NCBI GenBank assembly: GCA_902788315.1
Contig: CADAJS010000018.1
Coordinates: 1-64,000, forward strand
Source: an uncultured Bacteroidales bacterium
GTDB lineage: Bacteria > Bacteroidota > Bacteroidia > Bacteroidales > Bacteroidaceae
Length of the DNA: 64,000 bases
Direction of reading: 5' to 3'
In this document: positions 16,261-25,565 of the stretch, piece by piece
Position numbering within the stretch: the stretch's first letter is position 1
How the letters are laid out: every line of letters begins with the position of its first letter
The notes under the pieces: generated by a model
Seen by the model: the letters and a program-made list of their open reading frames with translations, nothing else
Told to the model about the DNA's origin: nothing
Databases searched by the model: none
Position numbers and translations under genes: made by a program

Positions 16261-19137
16261 TCAGTGGTTCTCGGGAGCGTCGCGTCCTGTGAGCAGGTGT
16301 CCGTCGGGGGTCATGCCCTCGGCACTCACGCAGATTTGGGTCTTCTTGCCGTTGTTGTAGAACTCCACCTGGGCTTCGCCCTTGCTGTCGAGCTGGAGGC
16401 TGGGGTTCCAGTAGAGCGTGCGGCGATAGTCCTTCTGCTCGGGCAGGGGGTTCTTCGAATAGTCGGGCTGATAGAATACCTCGCCCACGGCATATCCGGG
16501 CAGGATGTAGCGTCGGTCTCGATATACGGGTCGCGGTCCGTCGTTGCCCTGATACTGGCGCAGGTCGACGATTACCTCTGGCTGATTGTTTGCCTCGAAG
16601 TGTTTGTCGCCTTCGCGTCGCGGGCTGTAGTCGGTGTAGATGTACACCTTGTCCAGATTCTTGAGATGCTCGAACTTTGCGCGCTCGTTGGGACTCCAGT
16701 TGGTCTGGTCGCTGTTGGCGATGCGCGAGTCGTAGCGCAGCTCGAAGTCGTAGTGGCGTTCCATGTTCATGTCGCCGATATAGGTGCGGGCTATCTGGTC
16801 GGCAAAGCGCGAGGGACCCACGAAGACTCCGTTTCCGATACCTGCGTCGGCCACTTCATTAAAGGCCTTATAGGCATCGATGACGAAGGCTGGCTTGCTG
16901 GCATCGAAGCGGCTCATGCCGTTGCGTCGGGCTCCGATGGTCACCTGGTCCAGCGTGCGGGAGCCGTCGTTGAGCCAGTCTTCGGCGAGGGCCGAGCCCT
17001 TGGGAGCCTGGGCCAGATTGCTCTGATAGAAGTTATAGGGCTTCACGAAGCGGGGGTAGATGGGGGAGAGCTTGACGTAGAATTCGGGGTAGTTCAGGTC
17101 TCCCTTCTCGTCCTCGTTGGGCATCACCCAGATTCTCTGGTCGGCTGTCTTGCCTTTCCACTTGGTGGAGTCGCTGGCCGCAAGGAAGAAATAGCAACCG
17201 TCGTAGAAGCGGGGACTCTCAATCTTGAAGAGACCCTTCTCGGTAGTGACATCGCCCACGATGCCTTGGTCGGCTCCGGGCTTGGTGAACTCGGCATGCA
17301 CGACCACCTCGCGCTTCATGTTGCTCTTGCCGAAGAGGCGCATCTTGTCTGCTGTCTCTCCTGTCTGTGCCCGGGCGTTGCGGAAGTGGGCATCGGCATC
17401 GGCACGCATGCTGTTGATGGTGGTGACGGCGTCGTCCATCGTGTTCTGCCCCTCGGTGGTCTCGCTGTCCGAGTCCTCCGAATTGCCGGTCAGCGTGTAG
17501 CGGCTTGACTTGTCGGCCTTCTCTGCCTCTTTCTCTTCATCGGTCTTGGTGGCGTCGAGGCTCTGTGCCAGTCCGGCTTCGCGTATGGCATCCTCAGCCG
17601 CCTCGGCCTGGTAGGTGTTCACCTCGCCGCTCATCATCTGGGTCAGCTCGGGCATGAACTGCAGGGTGAAGGCTCCTGGGATGGCCATCGTGTACCAGTC
17701 GAAGCGGCGCCATCCCTGTATCATGAGCAGGAGATCCAGCGCGCGGCGGTGTTCCTCGTCGTCTGCCTCGAAGTAATATCCGGGGTCTTCCACGAAGCCG
17801 CGTATCTGGCTGCTCAGGAGCATCTCGGTGTAGATGTTGCCGTTGTCAAAGGTGTATTCGGTGTGTGCCGCGTCGCGCACGGCCAGGCTGATGGTGCTTC
17901 CGGCCACGCCGCCGTGGACTCCCATCTTGATGGCCGAGTATGGTTCGAAGGTCTCGGCCGTGCCAGTGAATGTCATCGGTGCCGTTTCCTGTTCGGCATT
18001 ACGGACGAAAAAGAGCCGGTCGGCATAGATGCATCCCTGGGCATTGAAGACGGTGGCCTGTACGACACCGTTGCGCAGGTTGGCAGCTTCGAGTGTCACG
18101 GTCTTGTCCGTAATCTTGCCCAGTTCCTGGAAGTCCTGGAGGACTCCCTGGCTGGTGACTGTCATTCCGAGTTCCTCGCCTGTAACGCGTCCGGCAGTCA
18201 CGAGATGGATGTCCACTTTGCCGTCGTGCTGGCTGACGTTCATCACGCATCCGTCGGGTTCGACGTCGGGCAGTTTCTGCTTGCCGGTGCCTTTCTTCCA
18301 GGTGAACTGGGCGGTATATTTTCCGTCGGCTGCGGGTGTGAACTCCACGCTGCCTCGTCCGCGCTGTTCGGTCTTGGCCTCGGCCACCTGATTGCCTGCT
18401 GCGTCGAGGACGGCGAGTGTGCCTTCGAGATGCATCCCTTCGTCGTCATTGACCTCGAAGGCTACCCGGTTGGGGGTGCCTGCCACGAGGTGTCCGCCCT
18501 CGGGATAGAGGTTGAGCACGGCCTGTGGGACGCTGTTGTCGGCCTTGAAGTGGCGTCGCAGTGGGCGCAGCGTCATGTTGTGCTCGTATTCGCCTGGTGT
18601 CTTCGGTTTGTCATAGACGGGGAAGACCCGGCTGTAGAGTTTCTCGTAGTCGCGATAGTATTCGCGTGCCATCTTCTTGTTGAAGAACCATCGCTCGGCA
18701 TAGCGTGTGTGTGGGTGTTCATACTCGCCCCAGTTGAGCTGCCAGCGTGTGTAGGCCCGCAGTTCGTAGTAGCCTCCGTAGAGTGTGTCTGGGAGGCAGA
18801 ATGAGCCGTCGCCCTGGCCTTTCTTCATCTCGAGTTGCTGTCGCTCGACGAGGTACCCGTCCTGATTGAGCAGCTCGACGTAGAGCAGTCCGCTGATGGC
18901 ACTGGGGGCTCCGGTGTCGCTGCGACGTGTGTAGGCCTTGTAATAGAGCGTGTCGCCGAGGAAGTAGCAGGTGTTGTCCATGTGGATGAAGACCTGTTCC
19001 TGGGGGACGGATTTGCCGAACTTCTGCAGGCGGGCGGCCCATCCTTCGAGTGTGGTGGGCATTGCGGGGGTGTTCTGTGCTGTGGCGGGCAGCATGGCTG
19101 CCAGACAGAGGCATAGGTAGAGGATTCGCTGTTTCAT
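16261..19137 (-). CDS. Macroglobulin-like (MG2-type) surface protein
   Basis: 958 residues with signal peptide MKQRILYLCLCLAAMLPATA. The N-terminal region (about 45-150, QEQVFIHMDNTCYFLGDTLY...LLYVELLNQDGYLVERQQLEMKKG) has the beta-sandwich pattern of MG2 domains of alpha-2-macroglobulin-like proteins, followed by more such domains (LNLYPEGGHLVAGTPNRVAFEV). A stretch near the middle, DLLLMIQGWRRFDW, and the C-terminal YNNGKKTQICVSAEGMTPDG are typical of large Bacteroidota proteins often annotated as TonB-dependent receptor plug or carboxypeptidase-regulatory-like. No thioester motif (CGEQ) was seen. Probably envelope-located; function unknown. It is the last gene of the rbfA-led run and is followed by a strong terminator. 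Confidence 0.7.
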   Translation of the reverse strand: MKQRILYLCLCLAAMLPATAQNTPAMPTTLEGWAARLQKFGKSVPQEQVFIHMDNTCYFLGDTLYYKAYTRRSDTGAPSAISGLLYVELLNQDGYLVERQQLEMKKGQGDGSFCLPDTLYGGYYELRAYTRWQLNWGEYEHPHTRYAERWFFNKKMAREYYRDYEKLYSRVFPVYDKPKTPGEYEHNMTLRPLRRHFKADNSVPQAVLNLYPEGGHLVAGTPNRVAFEVNDDEGMHLEGTLAVLDAAGNQVAEAKTEQRGRGSVEFTPAADGKYTAQFTWKKGTGKQKLPDVEPDGCVMNVSQHDGKVDIHLVTAGRVTGEELGMTVTSQGVLQDFQELGKITDKTVTLEAANLRNGVVQATVFNAQGCIYADRLFFVRNAEQETAPMTFTGTAETFEPYSAIKMGVHGGVAGSTISLAVRDAAHTEYTFDNGNIYTEMLLSSQIRGFVEDPGYYFEADDEEHRRALDLLLMIQGWRRFDWYTMAIPGAFTLQFMPELTQMMSGEVNTYQAEAAEDAIREAGLAQSLDATKTDEEKEAEKADKSSRYTLTGNSEDSDSETTEGQNTMDDAVTTINSMRADADAHFRNARAQTGETADKMRLFGKSNMKREVVVHAEFTKPGADQGIVGDVTTEKGLFKIESPRFYDGCYFFLAASDSTKWKGKTADQRIWVMPNEDEKGDLNYPEFYVKLSPIYPRFVKPYNFYQSNLAQAPKGSALAEDWLNDGSRTLDQVTIGARRNGMSRFDASKPAFVIDAYKAFNEVADAGIGNGVFVGPSRFADQIARTYIGDMNMERHYDFELRYDSRIANSDQTNWSPNERAKFEHLKNLDKVYIYTDYSPRREGDKHFEANNQPEVIVDLRQYQGNDGPRPVYRDRRYILPGYAVGEVFYQPDYSKNPLPEQKDYRRTLYWNPSLQLDSKGEAQVEFYNNGKKTQICVSAEGMTPDGHLLTGRDAPENH

Positions 19138-19152
19138 ATCGTCGGGTGGTTT

Positions 19153-19578
19153 TTATTTTGTGTGATTTTCTTTTAGATACTGCAGGTAGTCGTCGTACTG
19201 GCGGATATAGTCGTCCTCGTCAAAAGGCAGGCTGGCCAGCACGAGGCAGACAGCGCCCGAGGAGAAGTCCTCGAGTGTGCGCCATACGCCTGTCTCCACC
19301 AGAAGTGCCTCCCAGGGACGTTTCAGATGGTACGTCTCGCGCCGCTCTCCGTTGTCGAGAGTGATGCAGAAGGAGCCGCTGACGGCTACGAGAATCTCGC
19401 GGCACTGGCGGTGGGCATGTGCTCCGCGGCTCTCTCCGCCCGGCACGTCGGTAATCCAGTAGGTGCGTGCGATGGGGAAGGGTATGCCGCCCTGTCCGTC
19501 GGCCACCGTGAGGTTGCCGCGCGGGTCGTCATATTTTGGCAGAGCGATGATGCGCCCTAATGTTTTTTCGTGTGCCAT
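19153..19578 (-). CDS. FdtA/QdtA-type dTDP-sugar 3,4-ketoisomerase
   Basis: 141 residues, one cupin domain. Motifs PRGNLTVADG, IARTYWITDVPGGESRGAHAHR (metal/active-site His pair HAHR) and LVETGVWRTLEDFSSGAVCLVLAS match the WxcM-like C-terminal family that converts dTDP-4-keto-6-deoxyglucose into the 3-keto isomer, a step towards 3-amino-3,6-dideoxy sugars of surface glycans. The expected partner aminotransferase and acetyltransferase are not in this window. It sits 45 bp after the ABC permease gene and 15 bp before the macroglobulin-like gene. It would share its substrate with the dTDP-rhamnose route at 25566. Confidence 0.85.
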   Translation of the reverse strand: MAHEKTLGRIIALPKYDDPRGNLTVADGQGGIPFPIARTYWITDVPGGESRGAHAHRQCREILVAVSGSFCITLDNGERRETYHLKRPWEALLVETGVWRTLEDFSSGAVCLVLASLPFDEDDYIRQYDDYLQYLKENHTK

Positions 19579-19623
19579 TACCTTATTTATATATAGGGTT
19601 AGATTCCTTTTTGTCCTTTTCGT

Positions 19624-20850
19624 TTAAAGCAGGTTTCGCGAGAGGTATCTCACGGGGTACCATATCGCTGCCCATCCCACGGCGAGCACCGTGAGCAGGA
19701 TGGCCAGGAGGTCTGTGAGATGGACGCTTACGGGATATGCCTCGACGATGAAGCTGCCCTCGACCGTTCCCATGGAGATGAGGCCAAAGGTCTGCTGTGC
19801 CCAGCATAGCGCGGTGCCCAGCACGATGCCGATGAGGGCACCGATGAGGGCGATGAGGCGTCCCTCGAACATGAAGATTCGGCGGATGAGTGCGTCGCTG
19901 GCTCCCATGCTGCGCAGGGTGCTTGCGTCGGCTCGCTTATCGATCATCAGCATCGAGAGCGAGCCAATGATGTTGAAGCTGGCCACGAGCAGGATAAAGG
20001 TCAGGAAGAGGTAGGAGATCAGTTTCTCGATGCGCATGATGCGGAAGACGTCTTCCTGCTGTTCGTAGCGGTCGGCCACCTGGAAGCGCGGCCCCAGCAG
20101 CTGCTTGACGACCTTCTTCCCTCGGCTGGTGGAGATGCCTTCGCGGAGGCGTATCTCCACGGAGGACACCCGGCCCTGCTGCTCGAAGAGGCGCTGGGCG
20201 AATCCGAGGCTCGTGAGGATGTACTGGGCGTCGTACTTCACCTGCTTCACCATGAAGACCACTCCCGGGCTCTGCAGTTCGTCGTGGTTGAAGGAACTGA
20301 TCGGGTTGGCCATGTTCACACGTTCGCCCTTGCGCGGGGCATATACCTGCAGCGGGTCGGGGAACGAAGCCGCGAGTCCCAGCCGGCTGGCCAGCTGGAT
20401 GCCCAGGACACCATACTCGAGCGCATCGGCATGCAGGCAGAAGCTGCCGTCGCCGTAGAGAATGTCCTCCAGATGGGCTTGCTCGCTCACGTTGTCGTCC
20501 ACGCCCTTGATGGTGACCACCTGCTGTTGTCCGTTCTCGACTACGAGAGCCTGCCCCTCGAGTACTCGGGTGCAGACGTCCACCACGTCGCTCTCCTGCA
20601 GCCGCTGCAGTGCTTCGTCGTCGTCGGGGATCGTGCTGCCCTCGCAGAGTGTGACGCGCAGCTGGGGGTCGAAGGCGGTGAAGAGGTCGGCCACCAGTTC
20701 CTGGAAGCCATTGAAGACGCTCAGTGTGCAGACGAGCGCCATCGTGGCCACAGCCACGCCCACCACCGAGATGCCGCTGATGATGTTGATGGCATGGTGG
20801 CTCTTCTTGCTGAAGAGGTAGCGGCGGGCGATGAACAGTTCGCAGTTCAT
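19624..20850 (-). CDS. LolE/FtsX-family ABC transporter permease
   Basis: 408 residues. The start MNCELFIARRYLFSKKSHHAINIISGISVVGVAVATMAL is typical of the lipoprotein-releasing permease family. A first helix (ISVVGVAVATMALVCTLSVF), a large periplasmic domain (about 45-270) and three C-terminal helices (YLFLTFILLVASFNIIGSLS, LIALIGALIGIVLGTALCWA, LLAILLTVLAVGWAAIWYPV) are visible. It probably works with an ATPase encoded elsewhere to extract lipoproteins or other substrates from the inner membrane. Position directly after rbfA is common in Bacteroidales. The GLAASFPDPLQVYAPRKGERVNM segment is in the periplasmic domain. Confidence 0.88.
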   Translation of the reverse strand: MNCELFIARRYLFSKKSHHAINIISGISVVGVAVATMALVCTLSVFNGFQELVADLFTAFDPQLRVTLCEGSTIPDDDEALQRLQESDVVDVCTRVLEGQALVVENGQQQVVTIKGVDDNVSEQAHLEDILYGDGSFCLHADALEYGVLGIQLASRLGLAASFPDPLQVYAPRKGERVNMANPISSFNHDELQSPGVVFMVKQVKYDAQYILTSLGFAQRLFEQQGRVSSVEIRLREGISTSRGKKVVKQLLGPRFQVADRYEQQEDVFRIMRIEKLISYLFLTFILLVASFNIIGSLSMLMIDKRADASTLRSMGASDALIRRIFMFEGRLIALIGALIGIVLGTALCWAQQTFGLISMGTVEGSFIVEAYPVSVHLTDLLAILLTVLAVGWAAIWYPVRYLSRNLL

Positions 20851-20905
20851 ACTCTTTCTTTCTCTCTCTCTTAATTTATGCTGGGGTCTTGCGTTGATGA
20901 GCCGT

Positions 20906-21241
20906 TCAGTTCTTCAGCAGTTCGTCGATGTGCTGTGCATAGTCGAGCGAGTCGTCCACGAAGAACTTCAGCTCGGGGATGATGCGCAGCTGCTTGCCCA
21001 CGCGGGTGCCCAGCTCGTAGCGCACCTGTCGCTGGTTGGCGTTGATGTTGCCCACGATTTCCTCGGCCCTCTCGCTGGGGAAGACACTCAGATATACGCG
21101 GCACACACTGAGGTCGGGGCTGATGCGGCATACGCTGACACTCACCAGCACCCCTCGCATGGCGCTCGTCTGGCGCTGGAAGATGTCGCTCAGTTCCTTC
21201 TGTATCAGTCGAGCTATTTTGTTTTGTCTTGTCGTTTCCAT
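20906..21241 (-). CDS. rbfA: Ribosome-binding factor A
   Basis: 111 residues from METTRQNKIARLIQKELSDI at 21241; the frame extends to 21358, but the added residues come from a repeat and do not match the family. RbfA binds the 30S subunit and helps mature the 5' end of 16S rRNA, chiefly at low temperature. Family features are the N-terminal R(Q/V)xKIARxIQKELSDIF helix, VCRISPDLSVCRVYLSVFP and LRIIPELKFFVDDSLDYAQHIDELL. It heads the run rbfA - permease - fdtA - macroglobulin-like protein. Its upstream region holds copy 2 of the 78-bp repeat, and no clear promoter was seen. Confidence 0.93.
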   Translation of the reverse strand: METTRQNKIARLIQKELSDIFQRQTSAMRGVLVSVSVCRISPDLSVCRVYLSVFPSERAEEIVGNINANQRQVRYELGTRVGKQLRIIPELKFFVDDSLDYAQHIDELLKN

Positions 21242-21304
21242 CTTGATTCTTTTTCGGATTATTCTGTTCTTGTCTCCCTCCCCCCCGTTCCGTAGTTCAT
21301 GTTT

Positions 21305-21382
21305 CTTGGACAAGCCAGGCGGCCGCTCGACATCCCGTAGGGTGGCGCTTGCTACCACAGGGACGCAAGAAGCCGATTACTT
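21305..21382. repeat. 78-bp direct repeat, copy 2
   Basis: 77 of 78 bases match 7225-7302; the only difference is G for T at 21321. It lies between pepC-like 21531 and rbfA, next to remnants of heptamer repeats (ACTATGAACTCTGAACTAAC near 21488). Confidence 0.85.
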
Positions 21383-21530
21383 GGACAAGCCAAGCGGCAA
21401 AGCCAAGCGGAAGAAGTGTCAGAGCCGAGCGCATAGTACATAGTTGGCTGACGCCGCTTCAGACACGACTATGTATCTTTAGTGCGAAGCACCCGGCTAT
21501 GCCGAAAACTATGAACTCTGAACTAACCTC

Positions 21531-22925
21531 TCACTCCTCCTCGGCGAACATCGGGTCCCATGCCGGCAGCTTCACTGCCTTCTTCTCCAGCAGGCGTAGC
21601 ACCTTGGGCGTGCAGTACTTGCGGTTCACCACCACGCGGAACATGTATTCGTCGAACCACTTGTCCGTCATGATGAGATAGCCCTTCATGCCGCTCTCTG
21701 CGCCCCAGCTGTTCTCCACCTTCCATTTGACGGGTTTCCCTTGCGCGTCCAGATCGACGGCCATCAGTGTCATGGCGTGGGTGGAGCCGCTGTCGAAGGT
21801 CTGTATGCGCTGCCGCTTCGTCATTCCGAACGTGGTGCCCAGCAGGCTCTCGTAGTCATAGCCCTGGATGTCCAGCATGCCGGTGGAGCGGTTGAGGAAC
21901 TTGCCCACGTCGCACGAGAAATACATCTGTGCCGAGTCCTGCAGGCTCTTGATGGCCATGGGCTTCAGCTCCTCGATGTCCAGGTTGACATACTTCCAGT
22001 TGTGGCCCTCATAGACGTGGCGGTCATAGTCGATTTCGTACACCTGGTCGTAGGGGCGGCTGGGGTCGTTCATCAGCATGACATAGTCGGCATAGAGGTC
22101 TTCCTCGCCGCTGCATACCTCGCGGTAGAACTCCTGCGGTGTGTACTTCTTGGCTTCGGTCAGGGGCTTGCCCTCGCTCTTCGGTGCCCAGGTGAAGGTG
22201 GTGGGCGGCACTCCGTAGGCCATCACCAGCATGCGATAGACTGTCTTCAGCTGTTCCACCTTCATTTCCTGCAGCTCCCGCTCGCTGGCTCCGGCCTGTG
22301 CCTTCTCGCGTAGCAGGATGCCTGCCTCGCGCAGCTTGCGCTTCAGGTGGCCGCTGAATTCGCTCGTCTTGTTGCTGCTGTACGTCTCGGGCATCACGTC
22401 CTGCGGCACCAGTCCGTACTTGGCCACCAGGTCGGCCACGCCTGTATAGGTGCCTCCGTCGCTCAGCGGGTGCTGGAAGAGCCAGGTCACCGTCTGCGAG
22501 TCGATGGCTTCCTTGCGGGTGTCGATGATGCCCTGCAGGAAGAGGTTGCTTTTCTCCAGCTGGTCGTAGAAGAAGAGGTACACCTGGCTGAAAAAGAAGT
22601 CCTTGATGCCCAGTCGCCTCATGGCTCTGTTTCGCAAGACGTTCGTGCCCGTGAAGAGCCAGCATCGTCCGCTGCTCTGCTGATCGCTGATGCCCGTGTT
22701 CTTCACCTCCACGCTGAAGTGGGTGTCTGTCCTCTGGGCGTTTTCCTGATTGACGGCCATCTGCCCGATGCTGTTGTTGTTCAGTGCGTTGCGCAGCGCT
22801 CGGTCTGTCGGCGTAGCCGCGTAGCCTCCCCTGAGAGCCTGCAGCACGTCGGGGGTGATGTCGGTCTGTGCCTGTGCGATGGCGCAGAACGAGAGTGCGA
22901 TGGCGCAGAAAATGGTCTTTTTCAT
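21531..22925 (-). CDS. Secreted C1B aminopeptidase (bleomycin hydrolase/PepC type)
   Basis: 464 residues. The papain-like C1B fold is identified by the catalytic Cys88 in DQQSSGRCWLF, His383 in SGSTHAMTL and Asn405 in KVENSWGAESG. The enzyme removes residues from peptide N-termini and usually forms a hexameric barrel with the C-terminus in the active site. Unlike cytoplasmic PepC, this one begins with a signal peptide (MKKTIFCAIALSFCAIAQAQ), so it acts in the periplasm or outside, probably on dietary or host peptides. It has its own promoter and is followed by repeat-rich DNA. Confidence 0.93.
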   Translation of the reverse strand: MKKTIFCAIALSFCAIAQAQTDITPDVLQALRGGYAATPTDRALRNALNNNSIGQMAVNQENAQRTDTHFSVEVKNTGISDQQSSGRCWLFTGTNVLRNRAMRRLGIKDFFFSQVYLFFYDQLEKSNLFLQGIIDTRKEAIDSQTVTWLFQHPLSDGGTYTGVADLVAKYGLVPQDVMPETYSSNKTSEFSGHLKRKLREAGILLREKAQAGASERELQEMKVEQLKTVYRMLVMAYGVPPTTFTWAPKSEGKPLTEAKKYTPQEFYREVCSGEEDLYADYVMLMNDPSRPYDQVYEIDYDRHVYEGHNWKYVNLDIEELKPMAIKSLQDSAQMYFSCDVGKFLNRSTGMLDIQGYDYESLLGTTFGMTKRQRIQTFDSGSTHAMTLMAVDLDAQGKPVKWKVENSWGAESGMKGYLIMTDKWFDEYMFRVVVNRKYCTPKVLRLLEKKAVKLPAWDPMFAEEE

Positions 22926-22959
22926 CGTCGTAAAATGTTATATTCCATGTATCATTTTG

Positions 22960-22988
22960 CAAATGTACATAAAAATCGCGAGATGCAA
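22960..22988 (-). promoter_or_regulatory. Promoter of the C1B aminopeptidase gene
   Basis: The minus strand has TACATTTG at 22967-22960 (full TAnnTTTG match) with TTG at 22988-22986, spacer 18 nt. It ends 34 nt before the start codon. Confidence 0.55.
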
Positions 22989-23008
22989 GCCCGTCCGACA
23001 AAGAAATC

Positions 23009-23124
23009 TCCTTTTCTTCGGAATACTCGGATTACTCGGAGTACTCGAGTACTCGGATTACTCAGAGTATTCAGATTACTCCGAGTACTCTGACCGAGCT
23101 TTCAGCTCTTCGCTCTCTAATCCA
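23009..23124. repeat. Composite 9-bp minisatellite element, copy A
   Basis: Degenerate 9-bp units (ATTACTCGG, AGTACTCGG, AGTATTCAG and variants) run from about 23021 to 23092. A tail CCGAGCTTTCAGCTC...CTAATCCAAT follows, reaching the stop codon of rnr. The same order is found at 27986, 29308 and, shortened, at 25421. Confidence 0.85.
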
Positions 23125-23125
23125 A

Positions 23126-25345
23126 TTATTCTCTGACGAGCTTGAAGTCGAGCTGCTTGCGGAAGAGGTCGGCGCGGGCCACCTGCACGCGGACGGGATC
23201 GCCCAGATTATAGGCATGGTGGGAGCGGCGGCCACGTAGGCAGTAGTTCTTCTCGTCGAAGACGTAGTAGTCGCCTACGAGGTCGCGCAGGGGTACGAAG
23301 CCCTCGCACTTGTTCTCGTCCACCTCGACGTAGAGTCCAAACTCGGTGACGCCGCTGATGGTGCCCTGGAAGGTCTGTCCCAGCCGCTCGCTCATGAACT
23401 CCACCTGCTTGTACTTGATGCTGGCGCGCTCGGCCTGCTGGGCCACCTGCTCCATGTCGGAGCACTGGTCGCAGAGGGCCTCGTACTTGTCCTGATTGGC
23501 GCTGCGTCCGCCCTCGGCATAGCGGGTGAGGAGGCGGTGAACCATGAGGTCGGGATAGCGGCGGATGGGGCTGGTGAAGTGGGTGTAGTAGTCGAAAGCC
23601 AGTCCGTAGTGGCCGATGTTGTGGGTGCTGTAGCGGGCCTTCATCATGGCGCGCAGGGTGACCATCTCCACGACGTTCTGCTCGCGGCGTCCGTGGACGT
23701 CGGCGAGGAGGCGGTTCAGGTTCCGGCTGATTTCGGTGCGGTTGCCGGTGGTCTTCAGTTTGTGGCCGAACTTGGAGACGAAGGCCGAGAGGTTCAGGAG
23801 CTTTTGCGGGTCGGGATTGTCATGGATGCGATAGGGCAGCACCTTGGCCTTCTGTCCGCGCGGCACACGGCCGATACTCTCGGCCACGGTACGATTGGCC
23901 AGCAGCATGAATTCCTCGATGAGCTTGTTGGCATCCTTGGCCACCTTGAAATAGACGCTCTCGGGATGGCCTGTCTCGTCGATTTCGAAGCGCACTTCCT
24001 GGCGGTCGAAGTCCACGGCTCCGGCAGCAAAGCGGCGTCGGCGCAGCTCTTTGGCCATGCGGTTCAGGATGATGAACTCCTGGGCAAAGTCCTCGGCGGG
24101 GCGGGCACCCTCGCTCCCCTCGGCAGGCAGGGGTCGGTCGCCGGGGCTGTCATAGTCCTCGGGGCTGGCCTCGTGGTGTGCCTCGAGCACGGCCTGAACC
24201 TCCTCGTAGGTGAAGCGTCGGTCGCTGCGGATGACGGTGTGGGCCAGATGCCAGTCCTTCACCTCAGCCTTGGCATTGAGGTGGAAGATGACGCTGTAGG
24301 TGAGCTTTTCCTCGTCGGGGCGCAGGGAGCAGATGTAGTTGCACAGCCGCTCGGGCAGCATGGGGATGGTGCGGTCCACGAGATAGACGCTCGTGCCGCG
24401 CTTTAGTGCTTCGCGGTCGATGATGCTGCCCTCGGCAACGTAGTGTGAGACGTCGGCGATGTGTACGCCCACCTCCCAGAGGTTCGTCTTCAGCTGGCGG
24501 ATGCTCAGGGCATCGTCGAAGTCCTTGGCATCGCGGGGGTCGATGGTGAAGGTGGTCACCTCACGCATGTCTTCGCGGCGTGAGATTTCCTGGCGGGTGA
24601 TGCCCGGGTCGATGTGGTCTGCAGCCTGCTCCACCTGCTTAGGATATACGTAGGGCAGGCCGAATTCGGCCAGGATGGCATGCATCTCGGCATTGTTCTC
24701 GCCCGTACGGCCCAGGATGTCCACCACCTTGCCGATGGGGTTCTTGGCTCCCTCGGGCCACTCGACGATTTTCACCACAGCCTTGTCTCCCGAGTGTCCC
24801 TTCTTGAGATTGGCCTTGGGGATGAAGATGTCGTTGGCCAGCGTGCGGTCCTCGGTGAGCAGGTAGGCATAGTCCTTGTTCACCTGCAGGGTGCCGACGA
24901 ACTGCTTGTCGGCCCGTTTTAGGATTTCCGTCACGGCAGCCTCGCGCACGTGGTTCTTCCTGCGGGCCAGCATCGTCACTCTCACTCGGTCGCCGTCCAT
25001 GGCGTGCATGCTGTTGCGCTCGGCCACCAGCACGGGTTCCTCGCCGCCGTCGGGTTCGATGGTGTTCTTGCCGTTGGCCTTCCGGTGGAAGATGCCCTCC
25101 ATCACCTGGGACGGCGCGTTCAGCGTATAGACGTTGCGCGGGTTCTCCTTGATATAGTCGTCCATCAGGAGCGACTCCAGCACGTCCATGCACACCATTT
25201 TCGTGGGATGGCTGGCCAGGTGGAGCCGCCGGAAGATTTCCTTCAGGTCGAGCGCCTGTCCGGGGTTCTCCTCGAAAAGTCCCGTCACCATCTGTTCCAG
25301 ATCTCTCTTCTTGAGGCCGCGGCCTCCAATCTTCTTTTTTGCCAT
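23126..25345 (-). CDS. rnr: Ribonuclease R
   Basis: 739 residues from MAKKKIGGRG at 25345; the upstream ATG at 25405 would lie within the promoter. RNase R degrades structured RNA 3' to 5'. In order: N-terminal winged-helix region (about 10-70), cold-shock-like OB folds, RNB catalytic domain with DPRDAKDFDDALSIR (Asp cluster binding Mg2+) and GVHIADVSHYV, YTHFTSPIRRYPDLMVHRLL, and a C-terminal S1 domain (FQGTISGVTEFGLYVEVDEN). Length is normal for Bacteroidales RNase R. It is transcribed alone from a full-consensus promoter and divergent from rfbC. Confidence 0.96.
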   Translation of the reverse strand: MAKKKIGGRGLKKRDLEQMVTGLFEENPGQALDLKEIFRRLHLASHPTKMVCMDVLESLLMDDYIKENPRNVYTLNAPSQVMEGIFHRKANGKNTIEPDGGEEPVLVAERNSMHAMDGDRVRVTMLARRKNHVREAAVTEILKRADKQFVGTLQVNKDYAYLLTEDRTLANDIFIPKANLKKGHSGDKAVVKIVEWPEGAKNPIGKVVDILGRTGENNAEMHAILAEFGLPYVYPKQVEQAADHIDPGITRQEISRREDMREVTTFTIDPRDAKDFDDALSIRQLKTNLWEVGVHIADVSHYVAEGSIIDREALKRGTSVYLVDRTIPMLPERLCNYICSLRPDEEKLTYSVIFHLNAKAEVKDWHLAHTVIRSDRRFTYEEVQAVLEAHHEASPEDYDSPGDRPLPAEGSEGARPAEDFAQEFIILNRMAKELRRRRFAAGAVDFDRQEVRFEIDETGHPESVYFKVAKDANKLIEEFMLLANRTVAESIGRVPRGQKAKVLPYRIHDNPDPQKLLNLSAFVSKFGHKLKTTGNRTEISRNLNRLLADVHGRREQNVVEMVTLRAMMKARYSTHNIGHYGLAFDYYTHFTSPIRRYPDLMVHRLLTRYAEGGRSANQDKYEALCDQCSDMEQVAQQAERASIKYKQVEFMSERLGQTFQGTISGVTEFGLYVEVDENKCEGFVPLRDLVGDYYVFDEKNYCLRGRRSHHAYNLGDPVRVQVARADLFRKQLDFKLVRE

Positions 25346-25375
25346 GTTTCCAGCAGTATTAAGGTTATTCCTTTG

Positions 25376-25406
25376 CAAAGATACGAATAAGCGAGGAGAG
25401 TGCAAA
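25376..25406 (-). promoter_or_regulatory. rnr promoter, part of a repeated 31-bp module
   Basis: The minus strand has TTTG at 25406-25403, a 19-nt spacer and TATCTTTG at 25383-25376, a full consensus promoter 30 nt before the start. The whole 31 bp, spacer included, matches the phytase promoter at 36134-36164 at 27 positions. Confidence 0.88.
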
Positions 25407-25420
25407 ATGAAATTGGAAGA

Positions 25421-25495
25421 TTTTCTCTTTCTCAGATTACTCAGACCGAGCTTTCAGCTCCCTAATCCCAAATCCAATAATCCAACATTCTCTAA
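25421..25495. repeat. Composite repeat element, short copy D
   Basis: Only two 9-bp units (CAGATTACT type) remain, followed by the conserved tail CCGAGCTTTCAGCTCCCTAA, then TCC-rich AATCCAATAATCC. It lies between the rnr and rfbC promoters. Confidence 0.75.
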
Positions 25496-25503
25496 TATTT
25501 TTC

Positions 25504-25534
25504 TTTGTACTTTGAAGTTTTCTCCTTAACTTTG
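25504..25534 (+). promoter_or_regulatory. Promoter of rfbCDA
   Basis: TTTG at 25504-25507, a 19-nt spacer and TAACTTTG at 25527-25534, a full consensus match. It ends 31 nt before the rfbC start. Confidence 0.88.
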
Positions 25535-25565
25535 ACCTCGCAAAGCGAATGAAACCCCTTGAAAG

